Assembly (NCBI RefSeq): GCF_000007345.1
Contig: NC_003552.1
Location: 1,178,001 to 1,242,000 of the forward strand
DNA length: 64,000 nucleotides
Origin: Methanosarcina acetivorans C2A
GTDB lineage: Archaea; Halobacteriota; Methanosarcinia; Methanosarcinales; Methanosarcinaceae
Direction: 5' to 3'
Shown here: one piece after another, positions 27,517 through 38,335 of the stretch
Position numbering within the stretch: the stretch's first letter is position 1
Layout of the letters: each line of letters starts with the position of its first letter
The notes under the pieces: generated by a model
The model's input: only the letters and a program-made list of their open reading frames with translations
The model's database searches: none
Told to the model about the DNA's origin: nothing
Program-made: the position numbers and the translations under genes

Positions 27517-27904
27517 ATGAAACGAGAAATCATAGCAAATTTCTGTTAATGTACCATGTTATCTTTGTTTGCAAATATCAAAAAGTCATACTTGAACCGA
27601 TTAGCGAAGAACTCAAACAGATTATATTTGATATTGCGGAAGAATCTAATTTTGAAATCATGGAAATGGAAACAGACAAAGATCACATCCATTTCCTGAT
27701 AAGAGTGAACCAAAGGTTAGTGTCCTATCAATTGTCCGAAAATTGAAACAAGAATCTACTAACAGGTTATGGAAATCACAAAGGGAATATCTGGAAAAGT
27801 ATTATTGGGGCGAAAATACGTTATGGAGTGATGGATATTTTGCTTCTACAATCAGAAATGTTAGTAAAGAGGCAGCAGAATATTACATAAGGAATCAGGG
27901 TTGA
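27517..27904 (+). pseudogene. tnpA: IS200 Y1 transposase, frameshifted
   Basis: The single-stranded-DNA transposase of the element, normally about 130-140 residues, with YHVIFVCKYQKV near the start and DHIHFLI (HUH motif region). Two frame changes are visible: a two-base insertion near 27526, and a one-base loss near 27712, after which the protein continues with SIVRKLKQES, LWSDGYFAST and a normal end. The enzyme is not functional as read. Confidence 0.85.
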
Positions 27905-28039
27905 AGTTGACGCTTATATCCCCTGAGCTAAAGACTCAGGGGTTTTACACTTCTTTATATAAATTACCCAATTTGATACCGTCAACTACCGGGAAGGTAA
28001 TTTATGGGTTCGATTTTTGCTGTAGTCGAAAATTGAGCT

Positions 28040-28080
28040 TTTAAAAAAATAGAAAAAGTACCGTGTCTTTTCGACACGGA
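28040..28080 (-). terminator. cdh operon terminator
   Basis: CCGTGTC/GACACGG form a stem just downstream of cdhE on the minus strand, followed by a U-rich run (TTTTTCTATTTTTTT). Confidence 0.7.
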
Positions 28081-28106
28081 ATCTTAACTTTCAATTTTTT
28101 CTGTCT

Positions 28107-29513
28107 TTATTTAGGCGGCCAGTTCTTTTCCATCCATCCCGGGATACGGCCTGAGTCCATTGGGCCTACTTTGACATTTGCACCGAGCTTGTCCTCAAGG
28201 TCACCCTGGAGGCGAGCTGCCAGTCCCGGAGTAACTACAGTGTTGTGGTTTACGGCTGTCTTGAGGTCAAAGCCTGCCTTGTCAAATGCATCCTTTACCT
28301 TGTCAGCGGTCAGCTGTCCACCTGCAACTGCTGCTTCCACACCTATCCCGTCGGTGTCAACTGCAAGTAACCAGCAGTCAATGCCGTTGGACGAGATATC
28401 GCTCTCCACAGTGTAGTATGTGAGTGCGAAGTTTGTTGTAAAGAGCACCGGGGAGTCTGCTGTCGGGCTTCCGACCTTGTACATGCCTCCGTCCACGGAG
28501 ACAGGTGTCCTCGGGTCAGTGTAGATTGTCTCTGCCAGGTGTACCTCAGGCAGGGTTGCATATGGCTCCAGACTGTGGAGAATCATTATGTCTCCGTACC
28601 TGATCGTAAACACCGAAGCCATCACGGTTTCCCAGTATGATGCACTAACAGGGTCTGCAATTCCAGCCATCCATGCAGTGAACGGGAGAGCCATTATCGG
28701 GTATGCGATCTCGGTATCTCCCATAATTCCCGCTCTCCTTATCTTCAAGAAGTTGGTGAATGTATCCTTCAGGCCCTTTCCTGTCGGGTAGGTTCCGGGG
28801 TCAAGCACAATGTCCTTAATTCCTGCCTCTGCATATGTCTTTGCAAGGGTCTTGAGGGCATCAAGGTCATTGAAAGCTGACACAACCACAGGGACCTTGT
28901 ACTCAATTGCGAGTTCTCCTACTTCCTTCCAGTTGTCCTTGTTTGCGGCATAGAGCAGCGGTTTCAGGTCCTTTGCTGCTTCCAGTCCTGCCTTCAGGAC
29001 CGCAGGGTTGAAAGAACAGAAGATCATGGGCAAGCCTGCTTCAGCTACCTTCTTTACAGCCGCTGCAAACTTTGCCGGATCATTGGAAACAGCTCTGATA
29101 GCCACCCCATCGAGGAGCAGGTTTCGGCCTACATAGAACTTTCTGAAGTTAGCGATGCTGTTAACTCTCTCAACAAGGGCAGCTTCATCCATATTGTCTG
29201 CCACATCGAAGAACATCTTCGTCTTATTAAAGAATGTGAGTTTGTGGCGGTACAGGACATCGTCCCCACCAATATTGACTGCCTTCTCTCCTACTCCTAT
29301 GGTTACCTGGCGAATTTCCGGTGCAAGGAGCCTGTCGAGTTCTGCAAGTTTCTTTGCAAATTTCTTCTCCTTAATAAGGGGTGGACAGTCTGATGTCTTT
29401 CCTGATCTGTCTATCAGCTTGGAGGCAAAAGCCATACATGTAGCTTCACCACACTCTCCACAGTTTGTCTGGGGCAAGTACTTGTAAGCTTCTAATGGGC
29501 TGTTTATTTTCAT
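28107..29513 (-). CDS. cdhE: ACDS corrinoid iron-sulfur protein, large (gamma) subunit
   Basis: The 468-residue gamma subunit of the acetyl-CoA decarbonylase/synthase complex carries the methyl group on a corrinoid. The N-terminal [4Fe-4S] motif is CGECGEATC...C (about 18-42), used to reactivate the cobalt. A TIM barrel (about 80-310) precedes the C-terminal corrinoid-binding domain. It is the last gene of the operon and lies 3 bases after cdhD. The protein works with CdhD to exchange methyl groups with tetrahydrosarcinapterin. Confidence 0.95.
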   Translation of the reverse strand: MKINSPLEAYKYLPQTNCGECGEATCMAFASKLIDRSGKTSDCPPLIKEKKFAKKLAELDRLLAPEIRQVTIGVGEKAVNIGGDDVLYRHKLTFFNKTKMFFDVADNMDEAALVERVNSIANFRKFYVGRNLLLDGVAIRAVSNDPAKFAAAVKKVAEAGLPMIFCSFNPAVLKAGLEAAKDLKPLLYAANKDNWKEVGELAIEYKVPVVVSAFNDLDALKTLAKTYAEAGIKDIVLDPGTYPTGKGLKDTFTNFLKIRRAGIMGDTEIAYPIMALPFTAWMAGIADPVSASYWETVMASVFTIRYGDIMILHSLEPYATLPEVHLAETIYTDPRTPVSVDGGMYKVGSPTADSPVLFTTNFALTYYTVESDISSNGIDCWLLAVDTDGIGVEAAVAGGQLTADKVKDAFDKAGFDLKTAVNHNTVVTPGLAARLQGDLEDKLGANVKVGPMDSGRIPGWMEKNWPPK

Positions 29514-29516
29514 GTT

Positions 29517-30827
29517 TTACACCTCCGCTCCGATCCAGTTAGCGACATCAACCTGCTCTGTGTCGATCATACCGAATAGGGTCTGGGTTATCTGTTTCAG
29601 GACAGCAACCGATGTTGGGTGCATCATCATGAAGAGATCGTTTCCTGCAATTGCAAGTGACAGTCCTGTAACGATTTCCCATATCGGACCTCTGTACTCT
29701 CTCGGGCCCCAGTCGGAGTCTTCCTTTAGTGGGGAGCTGACCATCCATGACTCACGGGCACCCCATGCGTTTGTGGTCCCTGAAGACATCGGGAATGTCA
29801 GTTCGTCGTCACCCATTAGGGCTGCAAGTCTGATACGCTCCATGTTGGTGTAAGCGTAGTCGAGACCATATCCGAGGGCTGCAGTGGTCGGGTCCATGAT
29901 GATTCTGTCTCTTGGGACGTTGCACTGCTTCATGAGTTTCCTGTTTAGTTCCTTCTGGGCGTTCATGTCCAGCTGTGTCCAGGAAAGCACATCGTGATCG
30001 TATTTTAGTGCTGCTTCTGCTATTGCTGCATAGTCCAGGTTCAGGCTGGCCGATGCAAGCAGGCAGCGCTCTCCTTCCGAAACTTCTGCTGCTCTTGCCA
30101 GTACTTCTGGGTCCTTCTGTGGGTTCCCTGATCCGCCGATGGCAATTGGCACATCAACAGCCTGGAGCACTTCTTCTACTGTCTTGGCTGCTTCCTTTGC
30201 AGGAGTGTCTTTGATAAGCGGGTCTGTTGAAATCAGGTGTATGGTGATCATGTCAGCGTTGAATTTCTCAACGTTCTTCTTTGCCCATTCTCCCGGGCTG
30301 TCCATGACTTCATCATAGTTCTCCTTGACAGCTTTTGCAAGCCCTATCCTCATGTCGAACACGTCAATAGTGACCTGGTTCCTGTTCGGCATTGGTGCGT
30401 CAAAGTAGAACGGAAGGGCTTTCTCTCCACCCAACATCACTCTCTTTCCACGGCTTCCGCCGTCTGCCGAGGTGTTTCCTATAGGTACTTCCTGGATCTC
30501 GGTTGCCCACTCAGCGATGTTAGCAACATCGAACTTTGCAGGGATTAGATCCTTCAGTTTCGGGGCTGCCAGAGCAGGGGAAACCGCCGGAGCTGCTGGT
30601 GCGCCAATTCCCACAGGGTATCCGAACATGCCTGCAAGTCTTGCGAAGTGCTGGGCAAGTACTGCGCTCTCCTGCCCAAGAGCTGCGGCAAGCATCGGGT
30701 CAAAGCCGCCTCCGAGTCCACCGAGATCTATCTCAATGTCCCCTTCAATAGTCACACCTTCGAGGGCTTCTACATCCATCCCCGCGAACATGTTTGTTAT
30801 ATCAGATAACTTCATTTTCTTTGCCAT
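29517..30827 (-). CDS. cdhD: ACDS corrinoid iron-sulfur protein, small (delta) subunit
   Basis: The 436-residue delta subunit is the partner of CdhE in methyl transfer between tetrahydrosarcinapterin and the acetyl synthesis site. The TIM-barrel part runs from about residue 130, with stretches such as [13 protein letters not shown] and [10 protein letters not shown]. The N-terminal 100 residues are rich in Gly, Ala and Pro (a linker region around 80-95). The gene is separated from cooC by 236 bases containing a GC-rich hairpin, so it may be expressed partly apart from the upstream genes. Confidence 0.95.
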   Translation of the reverse strand: MAKKMKLSDITNMFAGMDVEALEGVTIEGDIEIDLGGLGGGFDPMLAAALGQESAVLAQHFARLAGMFGYPVGIGAPAAPAVSPALAAPKLKDLIPAKFDVANIAEWATEIQEVPIGNTSADGGSRGKRVMLGGEKALPFYFDAPMPNRNQVTIDVFDMRIGLAKAVKENYDEVMDSPGEWAKKNVEKFNADMITIHLISTDPLIKDTPAKEAAKTVEEVLQAVDVPIAIGGSGNPQKDPEVLARAAEVSEGERCLLASASLNLDYAAIAEAALKYDHDVLSWTQLDMNAQKELNRKLMKQCNVPRDRIIMDPTTAALGYGLDYAYTNMERIRLAALMGDDELTFPMSSGTTNAWGARESWMVSSPLKEDSDWGPREYRGPIWEIVTGLSLAIAGNDLFMMMHPTSVAVLKQITQTLFGMIDTEQVDVANWIGAEV

Positions 30828-31063
30828 GTAAACCTCACCGTTTCCGTAATTTGTCCGTTTTTACGAGTGACTGTATAATAAAGGATGTAATACAGGATTT
30901 GTTTCCACTTTTTCCCTTTATAAACAGGGATCGGGGCAGGAATTTCCCTGTCCCGTTACTCTTATTACTTTAAATGCCGTTTCAAGCTCTTAAACTGGCC
31001 CTGGTCTCCTCACATTTGATTCAGGTATGGTTCAGCATCATCCACAGGTTCAAACTTATGGGC
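30828..31063 (-). promoter_or_regulatory. Structured spacer inside the cdh operon
   Basis: A GGGACAGGG...CCTGCCCC stem lies at about 30932-30954. This is the only large gap in the operon and could be a processing or attenuation site; no promoter is clear. Confidence 0.35.
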
Positions 31064-31825
31064 TCAGTACCCCAGTTTTTGTACTATTTTTTCGATTTCC
31101 ATTGCAGCAACCGAATCATCCGTTATTTCATAGAGAGGTATTCCCTTTATGTCCATTTCCTCAATTTTTGGATCTAATGGTATCATACCTATCAGGCTTA
31201 GTTTCAACTCCTCTGCCAGTTTAGTGAGCTCTTCGCGGTTAGCATCTGTAACTTTGTTTGCAATAACGTGAATTCTTCCCACATTTGAATCCAGTTCACT
31301 CACCAGTTCCCTTATCCTTTCGGCAGTCCGAAATCCCCTTCGTGAAGCGTCAGTTACTACAATAAGGTCATCTATGTCCCGGATAATCTTTCGGCTGAAA
31401 TGCTCAAGCCCTGCTTCCGCGTCAATTACAACCACCTCATAATTCGTGATCAGTTTGTCCATTATTCCGCGTAGCAGGTTGTTTACATAGCAATAGCATC
31501 CTGAGCCTTCCGGCCTTCCCATTACAAGGAGGTCGTATCCCGGCATCTCTTCAATTATCTCATAGACCTTGCTTTTAAGTATTGACTCTTTGTTCATATC
31601 GGGGTTATCAGGTCTCGGTTTTGTAATCTCGGCCTGTAGAAACTCTTTTGCATCCCCGATTGTTTTTACATTCTCACATCCCAGGGTTTCAGGAAGGTTA
31701 GTATCTGCATCCGCATCAACTGCCAGTAGAAACTTCCCTTTTTTGGAAAGGTAGCGGATCAGAAGAGCCGCTACCGCTGTTTTACCAGTCCCACCTTTTC
31801 CCGTTATTGCAATTACTTTGGTCAC
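31064..31825 (-). CDS. cooC: CooC-type nickel-insertion ATPase
   Basis: A 253-residue MinD/ParA-type ATPase that helps load nickel into the carbon monoxide dehydrogenase active site. It has the deviant Walker A GKGGTGKT close to the N-terminus, the GCYCYVNNLL cysteine pair (CxC, metal binding in CooC), and VVIDAEAGLEHFSR as switch region. A GTG start at 31825, behind GGGGT, puts the P-loop near the N-terminus as in the family. The frame is open to 31876. It lies between cdhC and cdhD, as in other Methanosarcina cdh operons. Confidence 0.9.
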   Translation of the reverse strand: MTKVIAITGKGGTGKTAVAALLIRYLSKKGKFLLAVDADADTNLPETLGCENVKTIGDAKEFLQAEITKPRPDNPDMNKESILKSKVYEIIEEMPGYDLLVMGRPEGSGCYCYVNNLLRGIMDKLITNYEVVVIDAEAGLEHFSRKIIRDIDDLIVVTDASRRGFRTAERIRELVSELDSNVGRIHVIANKVTDANREELTKLAEELKLSLIGMIPLDPKIEEMDIKGIPLYEITDDSVAAMEIEKIVQKLGY

Positions 31826-31880
31826 AGCATACCCCTTTTTATTGTTTTTCGGTTTTAGGCAATTGCCTGTCGTCACTCAG

Positions 31881-33290
31881 TTATTTCTTTTCCTTCTTCT
31901 CGCTGATGATCATTTTGTCAATGGTGATCTTTGCGTTCTTGAAGGTCAGCTTAATTCCGCCGCTTGAACCGCCTGACATCATTGGCATTGCAGGCATCTG
32001 GAAGCCGGCTGCTGGCATCATCATTGGAGCTGCTGCAACTGCTACTTCCTCTTCTTCTTCCTCTTCTTCCTCTTCTTCTTCCTCTGCTGCCCAGGTAGCA
32101 ACTACCGGGTGTCCCTTCTCCTGGAGGAAGGCTTTCAGGGATTCAATGTCAGTGGAGTCGTTCTCGGTTGCAATCTTGTCTTTGAGGTCTTCAGGAATGG
32201 TGTCTATAATCTTGTCCTTCAGCATCGAGGGGAGCCAGACAACCCTGTTCCATCCACCGTCAGCCTGGATGAACTTCGGGGAGTAGAAATAGTTGATACC
32301 GATGCCAAGGAAACCTACGATCTGCTTACCGCCACCGGTCTGACCTGCCATTGTTGAGAATCCGATCCCGTTCGGGGCCATTCCCTGGTATTCCCTGTTA
32401 ACCCAGCCTATACCGTCTACTTCAGGGATATAGAACCCTACTACTTCGAAGCATCCACAGGAGGTGTGTGGGGAATCAAAGAAGGAGTGGAGTTTGATTT
32501 TGTCGAATTCTCCGGCTGAGAGTTTCTTTGCAATATCGTTGACCCCGGTGTATTCCCCGGTGTTGGCATCAAGAAGATCACCCTTGGCGATTTCAAACTG
32601 TGGGCCTTCGGGGTCTACTTTTGCTGCTGCTCGGCCGTCGAACCAGTTGATTGCACCACAGAGGGAGACCCTGTCAGGGGAGACAACACAAACGTTGGTC
32701 GGAGCAAAGGACTGGCAGAGGGTACATCCGTAGAAGACGTCCACATCTTCATCATGGAGGTCCTTTGTCCTCTCGTCTCTTGCCTTGAAGATTTCCTTTG
32801 CTGTCTCCATCTGCTTTTCAACTTCAGCCTGTTCGGTGTAGAATGTAACCTGCATCTTCTCGATAAAGGGCAGTTCTGTCTTGAAGAGCATCATGACGGC
32901 CTGTCCGAAGGGCTCAAACGAGTCCATCTTTGCAGCGGTGTCCTTGGACACTCTCATCCAGACATCGTACCTCTGGTTGAGGTGCATAATGCCCTGGCAG
33001 TAGTTGATGAAGTCGTGGACACGCCTTTCGACTACAGACTCAAGGTCAGGCTCTACAAGTTCTCCACCTATGTTAAAGATCATTGCCCAGGGGTAGGTCT
33101 TTCCCTCTTCCATTTCTTTGAGGTCAGGACCGACGATTGTTACTTTATCGTCTTCAATCTCATCCATAGGCTTTGCACGGACAAGTTCGAGACCGAGGGA
33201 TTTGGGGCCTCCAAGTTCGACGAACATTCCTTCTTTCCTTACTCTTTCTCCTTCAAACATTGGGGAAATCTCAAATGGAAATTCTACCAT
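31881..33290 (-). CDS. cdhC: ACDS acetyl-CoA synthase (beta) subunit
   Basis: The 469-residue subunit holds the nickel-iron-sulfur A-cluster where CO, methyl and CoA form acetyl-CoA. Its cysteines are in YGCTLCQSF and VSLCGAINWF (about 190-220) and HTSCGCFEV (about 275). The archaeal form lacks the N-terminal domain of bacterial AcsB, which agrees with this length. A run of about 13 Glu (near 405-417) forms a flexible linker before the Ala/Met/Pro-rich and basic C-terminus. The gene lies 24 bases after cdhB. Confidence 0.96.
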   Translation of the reverse strand: MVEFPFEISPMFEGERVRKEGMFVELGGPKSLGLELVRAKPMDEIEDDKVTIVGPDLKEMEEGKTYPWAMIFNIGGELVEPDLESVVERRVHDFINYCQGIMHLNQRYDVWMRVSKDTAAKMDSFEPFGQAVMMLFKTELPFIEKMQVTFYTEQAEVEKQMETAKEIFKARDERTKDLHDEDVDVFYGCTLCQSFAPTNVCVVSPDRVSLCGAINWFDGRAAAKVDPEGPQFEIAKGDLLDANTGEYTGVNDIAKKLSAGEFDKIKLHSFFDSPHTSCGCFEVVGFYIPEVDGIGWVNREYQGMAPNGIGFSTMAGQTGGGKQIVGFLGIGINYFYSPKFIQADGGWNRVVWLPSMLKDKIIDTIPEDLKDKIATENDSTDIESLKAFLQEKGHPVVATWAAEEEEEEEEEEEEEVAVAAAPMMMPAAGFQMPAMPMMSGGSSGGIKLTFKNAKITIDKMIISEKKEKK

Positions 33291-33314
33291 AATATTTCGC
33301 CTCCTAAATCAAAA

Positions 33315-33827
33315 TTATAATAAGTCAATTAGCTCGTCCAGGGCAGCGTAGTGATCTGCCTTGCTAAGGTTTCCGAAAGACATCGTTGCGTTCTGGATAT
33401 AGCCTCTTTCAATTGCAATTGTTTTTAAGTTGCTGAAGTTCTTTGCTGCGGACAATACCTGGTTGATGTAGAATTTCTTGAATCCTAAGACTATGACGGT
33501 GTCATAGTTCCCATTTCCATCAAGGCCGGGCCAGTTTGGGTCAGTGAGGTAGAAGCCGAGCATGTGGGCGTTGATGTACTCTGCATCCACGTCTTTATCA
33601 GCAAGGCTTGCAAGAGAACTCCCAGTTGCAGCAATCGGGATGTTTGCAGTCTTTGAAATTTTTACCACACGGTCAAGGAGTTCCGGATCAAGGGTCAGGG
33701 TCCCTACCATAAGGAGTGGTCTCTTTGCTTTTGATATCAGCTTTGCAGCTATTTCAGGCGTAACAGTTTTTGAGGTACTCACTCCATAACTGGTAAATAA
33801 CTTTGTATTCTTGGCAGTATCAACCAT
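33315..33827 (-). CDS. cdhB: ACDS epsilon subunit
   Basis: The 170-residue subunit binds CdhA in the CO dehydrogenase (alpha2epsilon2) component and has a Rossmann-like fold. Visible are a [14 protein letters not shown] strand-turn region and [14 protein letters not shown] later. The start at 33827 (MVDTAKNTK) leaves two bases after cdhA; the frame could start at 33923 inside cdhA, but that would be unusual for the family. Confidence 0.93.
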   Translation of the reverse strand: MVDTAKNTKLFTSYGVSTSKTVTPEIAAKLISKAKRPLLMVGTLTLDPELLDRVVKISKTANIPIAATGSSLASLADKDVDAEYINAHMLGFYLTDPNWPGLDGNGNYDTVIVLGFKKFYINQVLSAAKNFSNLKTIAIERGYIQNATMSFGNLSKADHYAALDELIDLL

Positions 33828-33829
33828 TT

Positions 33830-36250
33830 TCAGGCCTCCTTGCAAAGTCTCTTGAGGTTTGTGGGCTGTGCCGAGACATCGAATTTGATCTTCGGACCGG
33901 AGATAATCTTCTTCTTCTTCCAATCAATTTCCCAGCCGTGTTTGGACTCGAGCTCCTTGAGAAGCGCTTCACGCTTGGCGAGCGGGAGGTCAGCCTCATT
34001 CCTGACGAACTTCCACCAGTCTTCCGGATCTTTTCCAAGGTACTTCTTGTGGAGTTCCATCCAGTGGGTCAGCTTAATGGACCTTCCCATACTGTTATCG
34101 GACGGGCGGATGCAGGCCTTTGCCATCATCGGGATTGCTTCCTGCCAGGTCTCTGCAGTGGTCAGGAGGAATTCGGGAGCTGGCGGGATTGGCATTTCCT
34201 GGCCGTTCCTTGCATCGTAGACTTTCCACTTGTCTTCTTCATAGGTCTTTGCGATCAGAGCTCTCCTGTACTTGGAGGAGTGGGGACCCAGTACTGCAGG
34301 GATACCAAGGATGTTACACCCAGTACCGATTGAGGAAGCCTTCTGAGAGAATGCACCCCAGGCAAGTCCGCAGGCACCTACACGGTTCAGGATGTAGTCT
34401 GAGATTTCTGCGAGGTTGCCTTCAAGAGTCCTCTGGGCAAAGATAGCCGCAACTTTCTCGGCTGCACCGGTGATGTGAGCGTTTGAAACACAGGATCCGA
34501 TGTTGACAAGTCCACCGCATTCGAATCCGCCGGGGAACCTCTCATAGAGAGTCTTGCCGTCTTCATCCTTGAACATACCAATGTCCATTGCTCCACAGCC
34601 CGTGGTAACCACAATGAAGTTCCTCTTCAGGAATTCTTCTGCGATATAGTAGACGTCCTTTGTGCCTTCTGCATAGTTCGGGCATCCGATGATTGCAATA
34701 ATACCCGGAGTGGTACCCATGACAAGGTTCAGGCCTTCTGCACGGATTTCAGCATCAGAAACCTGTCCTCTGCCGGCTCTCATCCAGCCTTTCTCTTCTG
34801 CAATCTGCTTCTGGGCAACCTTTTCTATTATGTTGAGGATCGGGATCTCTTTCTTACAGACCTGTTCGCAGCGGCGGCAGCCAATGCACTGGTCGTGGAG
34901 TTCCTCAAGATATGAGAAGTCCCCTTCCTTTGCAAAGCCCATGGCTTCCGGGATGTCGAGTTCTTCCGGACAGGCAATCATACAGGCTCCACAGTCTGCA
35001 CATTTTGCGACCCAGTCTGCGAATTCCTCATCAGTGGGAATTGCAGTAATGCCTTCTGCATCACGGATCGGGCCCATTTCCATAGTAAGCCTGATACAGA
35101 GTTCACCGAGTTTGTCGTAGTCCAGCATCACACAACCCGGAATTGCTCCTGACTTGAGTTCCTCAACGACATCATCGACATTGGCATCGGTCCTGTTCGG
35201 AAGTCCGTACATGATCTTTGCGTTGGACGCGATAACCGGAATCTTAAGTTTCTGGGCTTCAGGTACAATATCCCCGCGGACGCACTGTTCATCCACAACA
35301 ATAACATCAGGCATTCCGGAGCGAATGACTTTCAGTTCCTTGGACATGGAACCGATAACCTTGGCATATGGGGGTCTCCTGTCAGCTTCCTTGTACCTGG
35401 AAAGGTCTATTGCGGTACAGCAGAGCCCGGCAATTTCCATCTTGTCGGTGAGGTCGTGTTCTTCCATGTAATCCATCATGTAGGTGACACCGCCTACATT
35501 ATGCCCGATCACACACAGGAAAGGCTTGGACTTGTCAATCGTCCCCATCCCAATCTCTATCAGAGGAGCCTCTGGATCAGCTTTTGGGAAGTCGTATGCT
35601 GCAACCTGCACAACATCGGAAATTTCCATACCTACGTGGTCCAGGCTGCCGCTGAAGAGAGCTTTTGAGTCATAGTCGATCTCTGCGGATTCCTGACCTG
35701 CATGGACTGTTGCAAGCAGCTGGGTCAGCTGTTCTTCTACGAATTCCATGGCTGGTTTTATTTCACCAAGGTTCTTTGGACTGAGTCCTGTGCTGATTGT
35801 GATATTCGGAGTAAGCACATTTGACTGCCCGAGGTTGAGGGGTAAGTCTTCTCCGAAGGTTTCAATCAGGTGGTCAAGCAGGTGGCGGCCGTGGGCAGCG
35901 TGGCAGGCAGTACCTGTAATCACACGGAGGAAGAATTCTCTTCCATTGTGGCCCAGCATGTCAATACCACAAGCACCTCTCTTGTTCCCTGAGAGATCAC
36001 AGGGGCCGTAGGTACAGTAGCAGCACTGGTCACACATGGGGGTGATGACAGGCTCGTAGCGGTCAAGCAGTTTGAAGTTCCAGTCATCCCTGTAGGACTC
36101 GAGTCCTGGGAAAAGTGTGGGACCTGCTTTCTCGAGCTCCTTTGCTTTTTCTTCAGCAGCCTCCTTTGCTGCCCCTACAATATTATTGATAGTGATCTGA
36201 ACGGATTCAAGATCTTCTATTGAAAAACTCCCAGTAGTTAATTTGCTCAT
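33830..36250 (-). CDS. cdhA: ACDS carbon monoxide dehydrogenase (alpha) subunit
   Basis: The 806-residue catalytic subunit oxidises CO or reduces CO2 at a nickel-iron-sulfur C-cluster. The N-terminal [12 protein letters not shown] region (about 73-84) holds clusters B and D. Two ferredoxin-type motifs in the middle ([11 protein letters not shown] near 417 and [11 protein letters not shown] near 457) are typical of the archaeal form. Later cysteines such as [17 protein letters not shown] and GACGLAWG belong to the C-cluster domain. A strong GGAGG site precedes the ATG. It heads the operon. Confidence 0.97.
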   Translation of the reverse strand: MSKLTTGSFSIEDLESVQITINNIVGAAKEAAEEKAKELEKAGPTLFPGLESYRDDWNFKLLDRYEPVITPMCDQCCYCTYGPCDLSGNKRGACGIDMLGHNGREFFLRVITGTACHAAHGRHLLDHLIETFGEDLPLNLGQSNVLTPNITISTGLSPKNLGEIKPAMEFVEEQLTQLLATVHAGQESAEIDYDSKALFSGSLDHVGMEISDVVQVAAYDFPKADPEAPLIEIGMGTIDKSKPFLCVIGHNVGGVTYMMDYMEEHDLTDKMEIAGLCCTAIDLSRYKEADRRPPYAKVIGSMSKELKVIRSGMPDVIVVDEQCVRGDIVPEAQKLKIPVIASNAKIMYGLPNRTDANVDDVVEELKSGAIPGCVMLDYDKLGELCIRLTMEMGPIRDAEGITAIPTDEEFADWVAKCADCGACMIACPEELDIPEAMGFAKEGDFSYLEELHDQCIGCRRCEQVCKKEIPILNIIEKVAQKQIAEEKGWMRAGRGQVSDAEIRAEGLNLVMGTTPGIIAIIGCPNYAEGTKDVYYIAEEFLKRNFIVVTTGCGAMDIGMFKDEDGKTLYERFPGGFECGGLVNIGSCVSNAHITGAAEKVAAIFAQRTLEGNLAEISDYILNRVGACGLAWGAFSQKASSIGTGCNILGIPAVLGPHSSKYRRALIAKTYEEDKWKVYDARNGQEMPIPPAPEFLLTTAETWQEAIPMMAKACIRPSDNSMGRSIKLTHWMELHKKYLGKDPEDWWKFVRNEADLPLAKREALLKELESKHGWEIDWKKKKIISGPKIKFDVSAQPTNLKRLCKEA

Positions 36251-36674
36251 TTTAGCTTTACCTCCTAAATGCGCTTAAAGTCACTTTATTCAACGATTCT
36301 TGAAAGTTCCAGCTATTTAAATGACTTTTTTTTAGAGATCGTTTTTTATTTTTTTATAGAAATTACACACTTACAAACAAAATTAAGTACAGTAAATTAA
36401 GCAGTTAAAACTTGAATTTTTATGGAGTTGGGAGTTCACTGCTTTTATTTTAGACATCAAGTGGGTAAGTCCTATATTCGTAAACGTTGTGATCTCAGAA
36501 TAATAAAAGAGATCTTAGAGACTACCCGAAAAGCTCTATGCGTGTTGTAAAATTTACAATTAGATAATTAGTGTTTATTATCCGGAATCCGTTCATTTAT
36601 GATCCGCCAATTGTAGAAGTTACCGTAGGTCACAGCACTTTTCGGATATACCCTTAAATTACACATTAGCGACG
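36251..36674 (-). promoter_or_regulatory. Long untranslated leader of the cdh operon
   Basis: About 400 bases separate the best TATA box from cdhA. Long cdh leaders of roughly this size are reported for Methanosarcina, where they affect expression. The leader contains the inverted-repeat unit 36518-36653. The same region exists again as 37394-37878. Confidence 0.6.
36518..36653. repeat. MITE-like inverted repeat in the cdh leader, copy 1
   Basis: The ends GAGACTACCCGAAAAG and CTTTTCGGATATACCC are inverted. TTA flanks both sides (36515-36517, 36654-36656), as in a three-base target duplication. As RNA, it would fold as a long-range hairpin. The duplicate is at 37722-37855. Confidence 0.55.
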
Positions 36675-36689
36675 TATTATAAATAATTT
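36675..36689 (-). promoter_or_regulatory. Probable cdh TATA box
   Basis: AAATTATTTATAATA on the minus strand, just beyond the inverted-repeat unit. The same GCGACGTA-TATAAATA context occurs in the duplicate at about 37871-37888. No start site mapping can be done here. Confidence 0.45.
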
Positions 36690-37149
36690 GCACTTTTGTT
36701 CTGTTTAAATATAAAAATAAACAATTCCGTTGTATAAATCTTATCTAAACTCTTACAAGTCGTTGACTCGTGACGAAGCCTGAAAAACGGCATCATCTGC
36801 TCATTTTTCATAAGATAAGATCATGAAATTATTCGGATGAGAGACAAAGTAAAAGTACCTGTAATTAGCAGAACTTTTACATTAAATCAGGTATAATAGG
36901 CAGAAAATAGCTACTGGATTAACGGACATGTGGCGCAAAACTGGTAGGTAAACATCATAGTTATAATCGTATTTTATTCAGTTATGAGTTTAATGCTATT
37001 GGTTTTGCACCTAAAATACAGAATCCTGAAAATGGATTCATAATTTATTTATTTTACCAATAGTTGTATTATTGAAGCATTAGTTATTTATACTTCGTCT
37101 CTTTTGTGTATTTTGACAGTGAGCCGAGTTAAGTGGAATATCAAGAAGC

Positions 37150-37335
37150 CAAAAAGCTACCTATTGCAAACTCAAAGAAATTCGGATAAATGTTCTCGTA
37201 TTTATTAACGGGTCCTGGAAGAGCTTGAAACATTCGTCTTTACGACCTTCTCCAGGTAGAGCAGAATGAGGCTACCGGCTGAATGGAGTATCCTGGAAAA
37301 CTTTCAGGAACGACTTCCAAAAAAATCATTGGCAC
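37150..37335 (+). pseudogene. DUF134 gene remnant
   Basis: Positions 37205-37335 closely match 39270-39390 of the intact DUF134 gene (GAAGAGCTTGA, CGACCTTCTCCAG, GAGCAGAATGAGGCT, AAAACTTTC). A TAG and other changes break the frame. It marks the end of the first duplicated unit. Confidence 0.75.
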
Positions 37336-37344
37336 TGGTCTGGA

Positions 37345-37393
37345 CTGATTCAAGATTTTCTATAGAAAAATTCCCTGTAGTTAATTTGCTTAT
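37345..37393 (-). pseudogene. cdhA 5' end remnant
   Basis: Sixteen codons match the start of cdhA (SKLTTG, SIE, LESVQ), but the ATG is now ATA at 37391-37393. The GGAGGT ribosome site upstream survives. It ends abruptly against the DUF134 remnant. Confidence 0.75.
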
Positions 37394-38335
37394 TTTAGCT
37401 TTACCTCCTAATATGCTTAAAGTCACTTTGTCAAAGCCACTTTATCAGAGGATTGTTTTATGATATCTAGCATACCGATAATGACTGTGCAATTTATATT
37501 GACATCTGCTTGAATGTTCCGGCTATTTTAATGGCATCTTTAGTAGATCGTTTTTAACTTTTTATCAAATTTGCACACTTACACTCCAAAATCAAGCACA
37601 GTAAATTAAGCAGTTAAAACTTGAGTTGTTATGGAGTTGGAAGTTTACGGCTTTTGTTTTAGACTTTTAGTGGGTAAACCTCATATTAGTGAACGTTCTG
37701 ATCTCAGAAAAAGAGATATTGGAGACTATCCGAAAAGTCTATGCATGTTGTAAAATTTACAATTGGACAATTAGTGTTTATTATCCGGAATCCGTTCATT
37801 TATGATCGATGATTGTAGAAGTTACAGTAGGTCACAGCGCTTTTCGGATAGACTCCTAAATTACACATAAGCGACGTACTATAAATAGTTTTCATTTATG
37901 TCCGGTTTAAATATAAAAATAGGAAAAAGTCCGTTATATAAATCCTATCTACATTCTTAATGTCTCTGACTCGTGACGAATCATGAAAAACGGTATCATC
38001 TGCCCATTTTTTATAAGATAATAAATGAGTTTATTCGGATAAGTGGCAAAACGAAAGTACCAGTGATTTACAGAAATTTTACGTTAAATCAGTTGTCAAA
38101 GGCAGAAAATAGCCACAGGACTAACGGATATATGATACAAAACTATCAGGTAAATGTCATAGTTTTAATTGATTTTTATACAGTTGAGTGTTTATTGATA
38201 TTGGTTTTGTATTTAAATTACAGAATCCTGAAAATGGATCCGAATTTTTTAGTTTTATCAATATCTAATTTCCCTTGGCGTTATTTATTTATACCACCTC
38301 GCTTTTGTGTAGTTTGACGGTCGGTTGAGTTACAC
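37394..38335 (-). repeat. Second copy of the cdh leader and promoter region
   Basis: It aligns with 36251-37140 along its length with many small changes, including the inverted-repeat unit (37722-37855), TATA box (37879-37888) and a distal conserved TATAAATA (37087-37094 and 38283-38297). No cdh gene follows this copy. Confidence 0.75.

Larger units (their letters stand above)
26250..27960. mobile_element. IS200/IS605-family element
   Basis: Divergent tnpB (minus) and tnpA (plus) lie between two matching subterminal hairpins: ACTCAG-CTAAAGA-CTGAGT at 26265-26283 and CCTGAG-CTAAAGA-CTCAGG near 27921-27940. IS605 elements have such hairpins at both ends instead of inverted repeats. The exact ends are estimated. 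tnpA is broken, so the copy cannot move by itself. Confidence 0.85.

Noticed and set aside
31807-33320. Long plus-strand frames opposite cdhC
   Set aside because: They have Ser- and Leu-rich antisense composition and mirror the coding strand of cdhC.
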